Positions 1 through 17,788 of a stretch of DNA of 64,000 nt are shown here, piece by piece. The stretch comes from Cruorifilaria tuberocauda. Its lineage: Eukaryota; Nematoda; Chromadorea; Rhabditida; Onchocercidae. Position 1 is the stretch's first letter. Every line of letters begins with the position of its first letter. The DNA is taken from assembly GCA_013365365.1 (NCBI GenBank), contig JABVXU010000049.1, positions 124,001-188,000 of the forward strand, read 5' to 3'. The position numbers were made by a program, and so were the translations under genes. Below the pieces are notes generated by a model. It did no database searches. It saw only the letters and a program-made list of their open reading frames with translations, and was not told where the DNA came from.

Positions 1-987
1 GAAGTTAACATAATAACACAATATTAGGAGAGTCTAATTTTAAAAGGCAGTTCAAATAACCCAAAGGAAAGTTTTAACGTTAAAACAATGTCGATACAGA
101 CCTGAGAGGCTGAATTTGTATGTATCCGTATAATTCTGGTGTGAATTTTACTCATTTCAATTCGCCAAAATTAAAAAAGTTCGAATTTTTGTGGCAAAAA
201 TAAGCTCAGTAATTTCCTGGAAACATTGTTCTAGTCAGTTTCATCGAAGTGATGATTTATGTGGGTTGATGTGACAACAGGAGGTTAGTTTAGATATATC
301 ATCTTTTTCCAGTGGCATAACTGGAAAAAGTGTTTGCAAAAAAATCAAATTCGTATGATCTTCTCTTAATAACCATAACATTGTTGATGGACGGAGTGAA
401 TTTAACAGGACATTTATTTCACAAATTTATAAAGCACAATATCGCTTGAGCCTATATCATATAAGAAATATTGATCCACCGAGTGCTCAAATTATATCGA
501 AATTGGCTAGAAGAGCAACTGAGCAGCATTATTTTCCCTATATACATCTGATTTAAGGTACAGACCGGTAATTTGTTGCAACAAATTTGGAATGTAAAAG
601 GTATTATAATGCGAAATCAACAGTAAGAAAATTTTTGAAATTTGTCATTAAATAGTGAAAATAATTTAGGAAGAAACAATTCTCATCGATAGAGTGAATA
701 AATGAGAAGATGTAACGACCGTTTCAGGAAGACTTTTTAGAAAACGAAGTTGCTTTATCCTGAGAATAGAAAAGAATGAAATGAATTAAAGGAGAAAGTG
801 GAAATGAGTCTTTCAATATTAAATAGAGAAAATATCACATTCAAAAATTCTTGGATATGAAAAACATTTTAGATATAAGGAAGGGTTTCTAAAACATCGG
901 TTTCAAGGAATATTCATCAAAACCAACTTTTAAAATAATGAAACGATAATTAAATACATGTGGAAATGCTTGTTGCTATGATATCAT
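1..987. other. Intergenic DNA downstream of the forkhead gene
   Basis: AT-rich sequence with stops in all frames. I see no coding block with splice signals, no RNA gene and no repeat. It presumably contains the 3' UTR of the forkhead gene, which runs leftward into it, but I could not place a poly(A) site with confidence. Confidence 0.5.
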
Positions 988-2785
<1,798 letters not shown>

Positions 2786-3250
2786 AATAAATGCTACAAA
2801 TTATTTCATTATTATCTTTTTCTTAGGTGAGGACATTCAAGCAGCCTCAACATGATTCTCTATTTTCTCCTATTTAGAATTTCTTCATATTTTATGGTTT
2901 TGGATTGAGAAGGCTTTTCAATATCGGTGAGTGAACAGTGGATAGCAGTAAGTGTAACTTACATTTGGAACATGACGCTGGCCTTTCCGCGACAAGATCG
3001 GGGCATAGCTCCGAGATTTTAAATTTCGACATTCGTGACGTAATGCTCACCTTTTGTTGTTTGTTGTGGGAATGACAAAGCTCGACGAAATATGAGTAGT
3101 TTTGAAGGAAAAAATAAACAAACAAGTAAACAAACAGCTCGACAATCGGCACGGTATCACACCGAGCACACAGAGGTTTGATGATTTGTCCTCGTCGGGT
3201 TTCTGTTGTGTATGCGTGTGTACTTCAGAATGTCATCTGTATTTATGGGA

Positions 3251-3310
3251 ACACAAACACACATACACACATACACACACATACACACACACACATAAGC
3301 ACACACACAG
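3251..3310. repeat. (CA)n microsatellite, interrupted
   Basis: About 60 bases of CA dinucleotides interrupted by CATA units. Translations across it give meaningless Thr-His and Val-Cys repeats on either strand. Confidence 0.9.
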
Positions 3311-5120
3311 AGATACAACAAACAATGTAATATAAATGGTTCAATGATTGGTTGTTGAGAAAACGTATTGCCTTTATTACAACATGTGTCGTCTGGGCGG
3401 GGCGTATTCAGAAGAAGTGGGTGGTGCAACATCAACGATGCTCCAATTGCTTTCGCAGCGAGAGACGGTAGCAACAAGGAAGATGGAAATGATTTGAAAT
3501 GGTAAGGATAGAATAGATAGAACTGGAATGGATTCAATTGATTGGAACAGAATTGGTAAGCCGACGGATAGATACTTAATACATCAGAACAGATCTACCA
3601 TTTAAAACGATAAATTAGCGAGGCATCAGCCATATCTTTGATTGTTCTATTGTTAAAATAATGCATTCAGTAAACAAACAATTTCACCCACCTTCATTTT
3701 TGTTTATTGTTTATTCACTCCTGAGTTTATTACTCGAATTACGTGCAGATCTGTTGTCACAGTAATATAATAGAAAGATTAATCCATAATTGTCTAAATC
3801 ATTTGTCCCTTATCCTTTATATTTTCTATCTACCTCTTTCAAATCAAATCTTTTCAATGAAAATTGCTGCAGAAATAAATATTGAGGAAAACTGATAACG
3901 AAAAAGTAGAGTGGAATGATTATTCCTTATCAGGTCAACATTTTGTCGTTAGTTTTTTTTCTTGAATTAATTTCATAGATTTTGAAAAAAAGGAAATATT
4001 AAGGATAATCATTAAACTAGCATCAACAAAACTGGTGTAAATTCTTCATTGTTAGGAAATTCCACTGCGAATTTTATTTTTATACAAAATAACTAAATCA
4101 TAATGTTCCATAAGATAAATATAAGCTTTTCAATAAGGGACATGGAAATTTATGAATAATCTAAGATCAGAAAGGAAACTTGTTGACGCAGAATAACTAT
4201 CTAATTTAATGCAAAATAATTTATTTTTCCAAAACAAAATTTCTCAAACCCGGTTATTATATCGCTAATATCAACTATTAATTAAATTTTGATGAAATCA
4301 TTTTAAAAAAGGCCTATAAATTGAAAAACAGCGTCGAGCGCTAATTAGTGATAAATCCTAATCACGAAAATTATATTTTTCAGGTTTTGTAAAATTGCCA
4401 TTAGTTCGGTCTAAAAACAATAAGGAGTGGCTGAGCATCATTGCAACTATGTGTTTCCAATTATTTCGTAATGATAATGAATCTTACATGCTCCATTTCT
4501 TAGCTAACCTGGTAGAGCATAATGGTATGGACCAAAGATTATCTAAACTTTTGTAGCATCCAATATCAACAAATTGTGAGGTTGTTTTGTAGTGTAAAGA
4601 GTGTTAAGGAATCTAAAATTCGATAAATGTTTTATTTCTGAACACAAAAAAAATTTGAAAATAGGGCCAATAATACTGTCGCTCGTAGGTATATGAAAGA
4701 AATATCTGCAAGCATTGCTCATTGTTAGAGTAAAAATAAGAAGGATAAGTAATTTGTTGTTAAACAGAAGGCGAGGGATGAGTTGATGAAGCTCATAAAA
4801 GGAATAAGTCGGCAGAAAATAAGCTTCAAAAGTAGAAGATTTAGTGACCATTCCAAACAAATGAGAATAATGATGCTTATCATATTGAAGAATAACATAT
4901 TCATACCAGAAACGTTTGGCTTATTACCACTATTCTCCATTTAGCTCTCTGATCACCTTTATACCTTGTTCGCAAAAAATTCACATCTCGTTCCATTTTT
5001 TACATAATTAAAAAAGGTTTAAACTTAATACTGTGAGGAAAAGATCGAATTCAAAATAATGCTACTAACAGAAAATATGGAATGAATGCATCTTGCAAAT
5101 AAAAAACTGCAATGCACCAT

Positions 5121-5145
5121 GTTATTATTATTATTATTATTTTTC
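5121..5145. repeat. Short (TTA)n run
   Basis: Seven or so TTA units. They create a poly-Leu start in a plus-strand ORF (5086-5328) that has no recognisable similarity and that I do not call as a gene. Confidence 0.7.
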
Positions 5146-6305
5146 TTGTTATCTTTATTAACTGTTAACATTTATTTGTTTGATGGTCTAAGGAATCATT
5201 CAATGATGCCACATCAACTATGGCAACCTACCGCAATGTTAGGCAATACATTTTGCGAGATATGTATTGGTCGGATAGTTAATCCCAAAATTGTTTTTCG
5301 CGAACAAGCTACTATATATCATATCTGATAATACCGATAGAAGAAGAAAAACTAGGATTCACCTTTGGATTGTTCGCTATACCTTTTGAAGTTCTCATCC
5401 TCCTTACATATACCTATTGCCTGTTCATTGGTATCAGTTTACAAACTTCCATATATCTCTGTGATGTGTCATTGATCCCGTCCGATTTCTGATACTACAG
5501 AAAAAGCTATATTCAATTATTCTTTATTAATTATGATGCAAAAAAGGACTCTGTAAATTTAATTTAAAACTAATTTGTAATATTACAATTAATTCGATGT
5601 TTAACGAAGAGGGATTTTTCAGCAAAATCTTCACGGTGGGAAAGGTTCTGAAATGCCTCAGTGGATGCGAAGCTAAGTCTATTAACATAAATATACCGTG
5701 TAAAATATTCATTTCAATGAACGTGTCAATTTATGTTATACGATTGCAGTGATTCATACTTCCGCTCCATCTACGGGAGAAATACCGCAACAGTTATCGA
5801 ACTTTTTTTTACGTTAGAAACTAATTTGGTCCTCCGATTACTACTTATTTTTCTTATACTCACTGCGAATTCTACAGCAATTGTAAAACGAACCGTGGGA
5901 GAATTCGGTGAAGCGAAAAAGTCGAAAATTTACAACAATAATGGCTGGCTGATCAAAAGAAGGAATAGAGATGTAGGAGTCCGTTTTTAAATGTTGTGAA
6001 TACAGCGATAAGAGTGACATACATCAATGAATTTTTCCGGGAAAAAATCATTTCTGATATATGACTTCTGTAATGGTTTTTTGAATCATTTTATTTTTTT
6101 ATTAGCAGCACAATAATCATTTTTATTATCATCATCATCAAAAACTCGCATAAGAAAAAATCTAATGAAAACTTATTTTCATCCTTTTTCCCTAATATTG
6201 GTACACAAGTCCTCAATTCAATATTTACTTAAGCATGATCTTCTCATCTATTTTTGCATGTTTATATTTTTATATAATTATAAATTTTTTCCTTGTTTTT
6301 CGAAC

Positions 6306-6617
6306 CTAACTTTCCATTTTATCATTTGCTAGTTTTATTAAATATTTAAAACTTCTCTCCCCACTTACTTTTATCACTTTTATCCATTTTAAATCACAAA
6401 CCATGATGGATCGATTGGAAAATGATGTATGATTGGCTTCGGTGAAAAGATAACGCACAAGCTGATTTCTATCAATATTAAAAAATATACCAGCATCACC
6501 ATTAACATATAGAAATTCGCATATTAATTTATGAATTTCACGGTCAAATGCTTCCACTGTTTTTTTTTGACGTTTATATTGGTACCGTATCATTATCGAC
6601 CGTAACGAAAAATTCAA
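6306..6617 (-). other. Unassigned ORF, possible exon
   Basis: A 103-codon open frame on the minus strand. The part from about residue 14 to 70 has a mixed, charged, non-repetitive composition that looks more like protein than the surrounding noise. A GTTTGT donor-like site follows codon 71 (near 6403). I recognise no domain and found no clear partner exon. It may be an internal exon of a divergent gene, or chance. Confidence 0.25.
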
Positions 6618-9097
6618 AATTAATGTTGAACTAGTTTTACTACTTCAAACAACTGCTATGTAACATTTTCTTACCTTTGAAAATAACATGAACACATGTA
6701 TTTTTATTAAGCACAAGACTAATGAAAAACTTGTTATCGATAATCAATCATTCCAGTTATTTAATTTAACAAGATTTTGAAAGGTTACAATTGAAATCAA
6801 ATAAAGAACTAAATGTTGCATTGAGATTGACAAATTTTTCACTCACGAGAATTAAAATCAAATAAAGGATGAAATATAAGTGGCATGATAACTTACAATT
6901 ATGCGATTAAATTAACTAAAGATATTAATAAATGATGAGTATGCGAAAACGAATTTGAGACAGACGTTAACATCAGTTTGACCGGGAATCCGTCCGTCAA
7001 AATCGTTAGACGAATAAAATGAAGGAAAATTTAGAGCGAGAAAAGATGTTGCTGAAACAAACGTAAGAGAGGTATCAATCCGGGGTATAAACAAATCCTT
7101 CTACTGGGAGGTGTGAACGAGAGATGACACTTCTAATAATCACTGGCGACTTTAAAGACAAACAAACATTGCTTATCCAGCGCTAGTACTCTTCCTCAGA
7201 AAACCTTTCAGTCTGTTCATATATTAAAGATACTTGAATGCTTTAAAACTTAATCGGCATCAAGCGAAGGATAACAGTTGTAAAAACAGAGCATCAGATC
7301 TTCCTCCAGTTAATGAATGGATTGCTGAAAGTCGATAAGAAAAATCTACTGAAATTCTACATTACCTTCTCCTTCCTCTCGTTTTTATTTGACTTTAATG
7401 AGGATAAAGTAAGCAAACGATTTCTTAGTGTGACATACTACTTGTCCTTTAAAATTTTAGAACTTCGGAAAGTGAAGAATGACAAACCAATTTTCTCAGG
7501 ATCTTATGCATTTGACTTTTGAAAAATTTCCCCGATCTAATAATCACGGAAAGACAATATTTGTACTAAATCAAGTAATTGTTTCTTTAGTGTAGCTTTA
7601 CTCTTTGAAAACTTCTACCAATAAATAATGAAACAGTTAAAATATTGCTGTGTAATTATGATGAATTCTATGGAAAGAGAAAATCTGAACAATGCGATAT
7701 ATGAATGCTTATAGATGTTGATAACCAACAATACAAATACACATTCATTCCTCTTCAGCAACACATAAAATACAGGATTAATCAAGAACCATAATTATTA
7801 ACAGACAACTTCATTAAGCAAAGAACAACTGCTAAAAAGTATCACAATCATTCCATTGTAGTAAGCATACAAGAGGATTTCTTTAATAAAAGGGATAAAA
7901 CTCATTCAGTATCAGTAATCCTGACCAATGGAGAAGTCTCTTTATGTTCTCTCACTTACTTGATCCTAACATTAAAATTTGCAAGGATACTTGCAAAATA
8001 AAATAAAACCTTCGAGAATGGATTAAAAACTAGCAACCAAAGTAATTAAATATCCATTTTAGTTTTTATGGATTTTCGATAAGTAAAACAGTGCTACTGC
8101 GACTCGTTTAAATATTTCAATTGTACAGATAACACCATTCTCCCTTTCCACTAACAACTTTGGCCATTGCTAGTTGAAAAAGGGAAATTACTTTGGGTGA
8201 CCAGCAGTCATTCAAAACGTTATACGGGACTCGCCAGAAACAAATTTAAGAAGGTTCAATACAAAAAACTTATAAATGCTAAAAATCATCTCAACAATGA
8301 AAAGAACAAACTAGGAAATGCTTAATCATAATGTCATAAAATAGAATTCTGAAGAACTGATAAGATTTGTAAAGAAAGTTCACGAATGCAAGAAATTTCT
8401 AACACTTGTGTAATTGTTGAAAATGGCTTAGTCAGCGTAACATACATGATCTACAATGATACACACAGATCATTGATAATAAGGACTTAAATTTAAATGA
8501 AACTTGGATTAAATCTGAAACAATATTCATGTCAAGTGAACTAAAATATGGGCAGAGAAAGACAATAGTAAACAGTTCTATAATAACAAAATAAGGATAA
8601 GCTATTTTGCTTAATTGCAAAGCCATAAATAGTAAAAGTGGCTATGAATTAATGCGACAAACACGTAGACAAGTAGCGCAATAATTGATGTAACATGAGA
8701 ATCGGTAAAACAGAATAAACGTGAAGTTAATGACTGAAATATACGATCAAAATATGTAATAAGTTTCATTTGGTTTATGCAGATTAACTTTTTAAAGTCT
8801 TATCTTAACCCTAAAAATTAACACTAGCAGTCAAAATCAAATGAAAATTTTCATTATACGCAAACATATATTACAAATATGGAATAGAGTTCACACTTTT
8901 GGACTGCTAGAAGCGAATTGCCACTAAATGTAAATTATTCATCAGAAATTAAATGAAATCACAACGACTTTCGGCATAATATTTTACGAACAAATCGAGG
9001 TAATGAGAATGATATATACGTTATTTATCTTATGAAGATTGGTTGAACAATAGATAACCATTACATTTTTGCGTATTTTGATTTGAAGGAGATATAA

Positions 9098-11501
9098 CTA
9101 TCTGATAACTTTTACACAAGGATTTGAAATATCACCTGCACGGCAACGTACTATATTTGGATGAAAACAACCATAATACAAAAGCATGAAAAAAATCCCT
9201 ATAAGAAATAAAAGGCATATTCCTATCGCTATATACTCTTTATACGGCAAACTCCAGTGCTCATTACCAATAGCCATGTTCAACAGAATCTGAAAACCAT
9301 ATGACAATTTTATGAGAGTTCTCGATACTGCACAACAATAAGAATTCAAAATTTATGACCAGCAGCCAAATTTTTAAGAAAAAGAAAGTCTGCATTAGGA
9401 AATGAAGATAACTAACTCCTACGTTTTTATCTAAATATATGGAAACAAAAGACTAGATACTTTTGGGCAAATTGACTATCTACGCATGCAAATATTTCAA
9501 TACACTGGCACGAAATAATTGTTTTGAAAATTAAATACATTGTTGAATTATAAGTTATGATCTGCATATGCAAACTTACAACAATTTCAGTTGCTTCAAT
9601 GCTGTATGCCATAGTATATCTGTAACGTGATCGGCCTTCAGCCATGTTGTATGGAGCAAAAAAATGAACGGCTGCACAAATTATAATCAATCCTACTTCC
9701 ATTGATTTACTGTTAGACTCCATTTTAAAAGGCTAAAAAAAATAGAGTAACGTATTTCTCATCTAAACGAAAAACCATTTTAAAAGATTTATAAATTAGA
9801 AATACGGATTTAATTTCAAAAAAATTAATTAAAAGATTACCTGCAAGACGACAATGTGTGCAATGGATACCATGAAATGTATTACAAATAAAACCAATAC
9901 CCAATACTGATACTGAAGTATGAAAAGTACAAAACATATGTATCGTGAAGAAATTGTAAAAATTCGCCACAATAACTGAAATCATGAAAAGCCTCAATTA
10001 TGTTAAATTTTGATATTAGGATTTCTCATTGAAGAACAAAGAAATTAACCAGAATTAAAGCGCCACTAAGTGTGATATTTTCTTTATCAGGTCTGTTCAA
10101 TCTCAAACTCCGGTGCTGAATGACAAATGAGCAGCAAGATGACAACAGAGAATAAAATTGAAACCATCTGTATCAACACTAAAAAAAATTACACCGTTAA
10201 AAATCAGAAAGAAACCAATAAAACTAGAATTTAACTCACGAAAAGAAATTTGAAGTAAAAACTAAACAAGAAAGTAGATAACTTGTTTATCGATATAACA
10301 TTTAGCATCATACATCCACGTCTTCATAATCGAAAAGCTAGGAAATAGACAAAGCTCATTATTAAATAATATTCATGACTCACTAACGTAACATTTGTAA
10401 TTTAAATTAAAGTGGAAACATACTCCATTTGGAAAAATTATTCTCTGCTTTCAGTGAATAAAATGCATGGGCTAATGCAATACCTTGTATAAGCAACTGA
10501 GGTACTGACTCCAAAAAAGCTTCGAAAAATCTAAATGAATGAGCGATATAGAGTCATTATCAATTAATATTATTTAAAGTGATAGCAATTTCAAAAATAA
10601 ACTTCCTTAAGGGCTTTAAATTTCTTTCATAACTTTCAAGACATGGTAAACGTTAAAAAAAGAAACATAACCTTAATAATGTCGCATCCCTTTCAGCCTT
10701 AATCATGGCCGTATAAGACGACAACTTTTCACTTCTCTTTTCAACCATTCGAAATTTTATTGCAGCTAAAACTGCTTCCATATAGCAAATTAGTGGACCG
10801 ACCTAAAGAAGTATGTAATATAGGTTGAGCTTATCGAAAATGAGTAATTTACTGTTGCGACGACTGTTCAGAGGAGTAGAATCTCAGAAAAATGAGTATG
10901 GTAAATAATTACCTGTAAAAAACACATGATAATGCGAAAAATTAACTGTTTTGAATATGTGTGCGTCATCTTCCCTCGAGCAACATGTGCAGAAACGTCT
11001 CAATCCACCACAAGAACGAGACAATATTTAATATAAGGGAAGGTAAGACAGTAAGAACAGTAATGAAAATGAATGCCCATATCTAAAACCAAGCACACTC
11101 ACAATTTTTTCAAAATAATATAATGTTGAGCAAAACGGAATCTGCCGAAAATTTCATGAACCTTAAAAGCTTGAGTGTAATTGAAACTTAGAGCTAGGTT
11201 ACAGTAAAATTTTCCCTACAAATAAAGAGGGCAGGCATGTGTACCCAAAAATATCATTTGCTTCATTCATTTCTTTTTCTCCTGAGTAGCTGAGATCGAA
11301 ACCTACTCGATGTTCACAATAATGAATATAAGCAGCTATAGCATCACTGCCAATGTCAGCCAAATACGAGGTAGCTGAGAAAATTGAGCAAAGAATATCA
11401 AAATTGCGAACGTTAAGTGTATGGGGTAAACGATCTGTGCAGTCTTTGATAGTATCTGCAATGCTATGAAAATACGCATATAAACACTGTTCGTATGCCA
11501 T
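9098..11501 (-). CDS. ced-8: XK-related membrane protein, CED-8-like
   Basis: Multi-pass plasma-membrane protein of the XK/XKR family. C. elegans CED-8 and mammalian Xkr8 promote phosphatidylserine exposure on dying cells; C. elegans has CED-8 as its XK member. Nine exons: 11501-11307, 11082-10913, 10802-10672, 10530-10424, 10261-10240 (a 22-base micro-exon), 10167-10050, 9975-9841, 9732-9580 and 9289-9098, giving about 407 residues. Family landmarks in order: SYLADIGSDAIAAYIHY in the first membrane segment, LQVGPLICYMEA, ERDATLLRFFEAFLESVPQL (the XKR signature), QHRSLRLNRPDK, LLWRIFTISSR and AEGRSRYRY. All junction phases agree except inside exon 2, which is one base short: the frame of its 5' half (…SFLWWI) runs into TGA while the 3' half (MTHTYSKQ…CFLQ) is in the next frame. 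Either one base is missing near 11005 or a 53-base intron with poor splice sites is present. Family call is firm; ced-8 orthology is inferred. Confidence 0.85.
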
Positions 11502-12344
11502 ATTCTTTACAAAGAAGTAATGACATAATATTTTTCATGACATATAGAATTTTACTGAACTCTCCAGATTCGGTGTAAGTATAGTAGCTAAAAGTGCAGT
11601 CAACTATTAATCTGTTCATGATTATTGGTTTCCAAAAAACAGAATTTAAAGCTGACAGAATAGTTTTGGATATCGCTCATGCTGCATATTGGGAAAGATT
11701 ATTTGCATTTAGTGCAATGATCTAGCAAACGTTCACAGTTATGCTAGCTTTCTATTTAACAATTAATGATTTCACTTATTCATTTCAAACAGAATTTTCG
11801 TCATCAACTTCACTTATGACATCAGCAACTCCTATCTGGAAATGCACCTTAAAAAATAGCAAGTAGCAATCGTTCCTGTTAATTGATAACTGAACATGTT
11901 AATTAAATTCCGAATTCAAAGAGGTAAAGGTTACGTCTAACTTTTAAATGGAATATAACAGGTTTTAGAGTTTCTTTTCCAAAACCACCCTGTAGCAATT
12001 CGGGCTCGAACCTGCCGTAATCCATGTATCCGTGTGATATGATGGTGATTGTAGTTCAATTTTGGATGGGTCCGCATCAGTCGTTGTTAGCTGAGGTGAG
12101 TAACTGGCTGGAAGCACGTATTTTCTGAGGCAGTTAACTACTGTAGTTTGAGTTCTCCCAGTGATTCATTAGGGATTTGTCTTATGCTTCGTTAGAAACG
12201 CACAGGTATTTGTAACGGATGGAAACTCTCGTTAATGCATTGCTGGATCCTTGTCTTTCCGAGTAATTGTATCTAAAGAAGTTGAACGGCAAAGTATCTC
12301 GTCAATTGACAAGCTGAGAGAACATAACTGGTATCACTATATAA

Positions 12345-12535
12345 GTAAAAGTTTATTATTATTGCTGTTATTTATTATTATTATTTGTAATGATTTATTA
12401 TTTATTACAATTGTTTATTATTATCATTTATAATTTATTTATTATCATTACCCATTATTGTTATCATTTATTATTATTATTATTGATGTTATTGTTATCA
12501 TCGTTTATTACTGTTTACTACTATTATTTTTTTTC
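12345..12535. repeat. TTATTA-rich low-complexity tract
   Basis: About 190 bases made mostly of TTA, TTTA and ATCA units on the plus strand, with irregular spacing. It is a degenerate trinucleotide tract rather than a clean microsatellite. Confidence 0.8.
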
Positions 12536-14087
12536 TTCGCAATAATAAGAAAAAATTATCGTTTCTGTTGAATTAGGGTATCTCACAGAAATATTATATT
12601 ACATTTCTACTCATTTCAATCCAATCACATCTCTGGGATTTCAACTTGTCCTATTTTTCTCATTAAAAAGTCCTTGCGACATCACAGCTTATTTAAGTTA
12701 AGAAAAAGTGAATTTGATTTTTTGAAATCGCAATTCGGGTTTCGTTTTTATGGTTCTTTTCGAAAGAAAATTTCAACGATCTTTAGACAGGAATGTTTTT
12801 AAAAGTGCAATAAATTTTCCTTTAAAACAGCACAACAAACAGTATCATTCTGTTCCATGTTTTTTCAATTGCTTGCCCTCTTAGTTTCATTCATTTATGG
12901 GCAAGAAATAGCCCCGTACTGCAGGCAAAGAGCATTCTCCAGTTAACTGAAAATGAAATTTCCTCTAAAAGGTCAATATTTGGGCATCAACTTTCTCATT
13001 TAAAATGCGAATCAGTAATTCGTGCTGTTTAGATACCATAAATGTGAACGATATATTTTCCATTTTCAAATTATTTTGAGCGTTGCTTTTAATGAAGCCA
13101 TATGGAAATCTCTGTAAAATGACGAAAGAAGAATCGGAAAAAAATATACCAAACTTTTCGTCATATTGTTTGATGAAAGTTTAAACTTTCGTATTATTTT
13201 TTTTTTTTATGTACAATGTGTTGATGGAAAAGTCACAAGCGTGCTTTTCTGAAAGATTGCCCGATGCTAATGCTAATTATTTTGGAAATTCACTTATGAA
13301 ACAAGAGAAATCGCACTTTTATCTCAGTAAAGTATAGGAGAAGTGAGTAAGTCAAATCAAACCAATTGATCTGTTGTATGACATAACCAAATCCAAAAAG
13401 GTTTGGTGTTTCTATGTAAACATGTTAAAAATGCGTATCTGTAACGATATAGAAATATGATACAATGTGCAATCCTATGATTACCATACTACGAAATACG
13501 CTGTAAATTCCTTATGTTTTAAAGTTTTTCTATCTTTCTCATAAGGGAAACTGAAAAAAATGCAAGATTAAAATAGAATTGTCTAGCGAACATTTTTTGA
13601 TTGATTTCTTATCATTTTGAAATGATTCCAAAAAAGAAAGTCACGAAACATTCAAGTACTCAATGAAACTCCCTTTTCATAACAGGCTGAATATGTTTGG
13701 ATTGCATTTAAACATATTTTTTAAGTAGAAGCTATAGGGAAAGTCTTTGTCAGTTTTGTACGAGCTTACTGAATTCATAACATGATTTTAAGTTTGATAG
13801 TGCAGCATGTGATGATATCCTATTTGTTATTAGATATGGAACGATGATGAAATTCAATCACTTTTTCGCATATCTGGTTGAAATGGGAAAACTAGAATTT
13901 GTTTGAGGAATTTCTAAATAAAGAAATGAAATTTTCATGATATTTTGCTCTGGATGCCAAACAAAAGATTTCCCAATTATTTTTCATTTAAATTTTGGAA
14001 AATTTTTTTCTTCAAAGTGACAGGTACAATTCAATACCAGTTTTTTGCGAAATAGGAAAGGAAGTGCGTAAGGAGATATCACGCATT

Positions 14088-14127
14088 ACACACACACACA
14101 CACATACATATATATATACATACATAC
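14088..14127. repeat. (CA)n(TA)n(CATA)n microsatellite
   Basis: Compound dinucleotide repeat about 200 bases upstream of the GST start codon. Replication slippage could make it polymorphic. Confidence 0.85.
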
Positions 14128-14221
14128 CTGCATACATTCACCCACAGACGCAACCCCATATAGACCATCCATTTTAGGGCGGAATAAAAAAAGGAAATTA
14201 AAATTTCTGTTCATTAAGAAG

Positions 14222-14231
14222 ATTGTCTCAG
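14222..14231 (+). promoter_or_regulatory. Candidate spliced-leader acceptor of the GST gene
   Basis: TTGTCTCAG ends at 14231, 79 bases before the GST start codon, with no ATG in the GST frame between. It fits a nematode trans-splice acceptor. It could equally be an ordinary acceptor if a non-coding 5' exon exists. Confidence 0.35.
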
Positions 14232-14310
14232 ACGTATCAGTCACTTGCCAAAGTTTCTAAAACAGATTGTTCATTTCATTGTCCTGCTGCTAACTGCTTT
14301 CGGCAAGAAC

Positions 14311-17537
<3,227 letters not shown>

Positions 17538-17782
17538 TTTCTACAGTCTACGCTCTTGTCACTGATTTTCTTGTTTATAAGAGTTTTCCGAAGTAACAGT
17601 TTAGATAAATTTTTCATGAAATGAAAATTAATTCTTTTGACCATAAAAAATGACAAAATTATTAATTGAAATCTTAAATTTTGGCTGCAGCGCACAGCTA
17701 ACATCTAAGTATGTTTTATTTTTTCAAATAACCTTCTTTTAATTGTATTGCTACTGTTTGAAAGTGAGGTATATCGGATATT

Positions 17783-17788
17783 AATAAA
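17783..17788 (+). other. Poly(A) signal of the GST gene
   Basis: A canonical AATAAA hexamer 246 bases past the GST stop codon, in AT-rich 3' sequence. Confidence 0.6.

Larger units (their letters stand above)
2786..9097. other. 6.3-kb gap between the forkhead and XK-related genes
   Basis: Mostly AT-rich, non-coding in appearance. It holds a CA microsatellite at 3251-3310 and a TTA run at 5121-5145. Weak coding hints exist on the minus strand: an ORF at 6306-6617 (listed separately), a block near 5001-4918 that starts with ATG and ends at a GTATGA donor, and a short acidic block near 5415-5360 that ends at a GTGAAT donor. I could not connect these into one gene, so they are only pointers. It may also hold distal regulatory DNA of the forkhead gene. 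Confidence 0.4.
11502..14221. other. Intergenic region with TTATTA low-complexity tract
   Basis: Region between the divergently transcribed XK-related gene and the GST gene. Nothing coding recognised. The stretch 11980-12300 is less AT-rich than its surroundings but has no extended open frame. Both upstream regulatory regions must lie here. Confidence 0.45.

Noticed and set aside
3102..3537. ORFs on both strands across the CA repeat.
   Set aside because: Their length comes from the dinucleotide repeat, which lacks stops; the translations are Thr-His and Val-Cys repeats.
9725..9997. First reading of this block suggested a DRAM/TMEM150-type protein.
   Set aside because: The correct frame (LLWRIFTISSRYICFVLF) and neighbouring exons match the XK-related family throughout.
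11985..12075. A GGTTCGAGCC box on the minus strand near 12000 suggested a tRNA.
   Set aside because: The T-stem bases do not pair, there is no matching acceptor stem and no A-box at the right distance.
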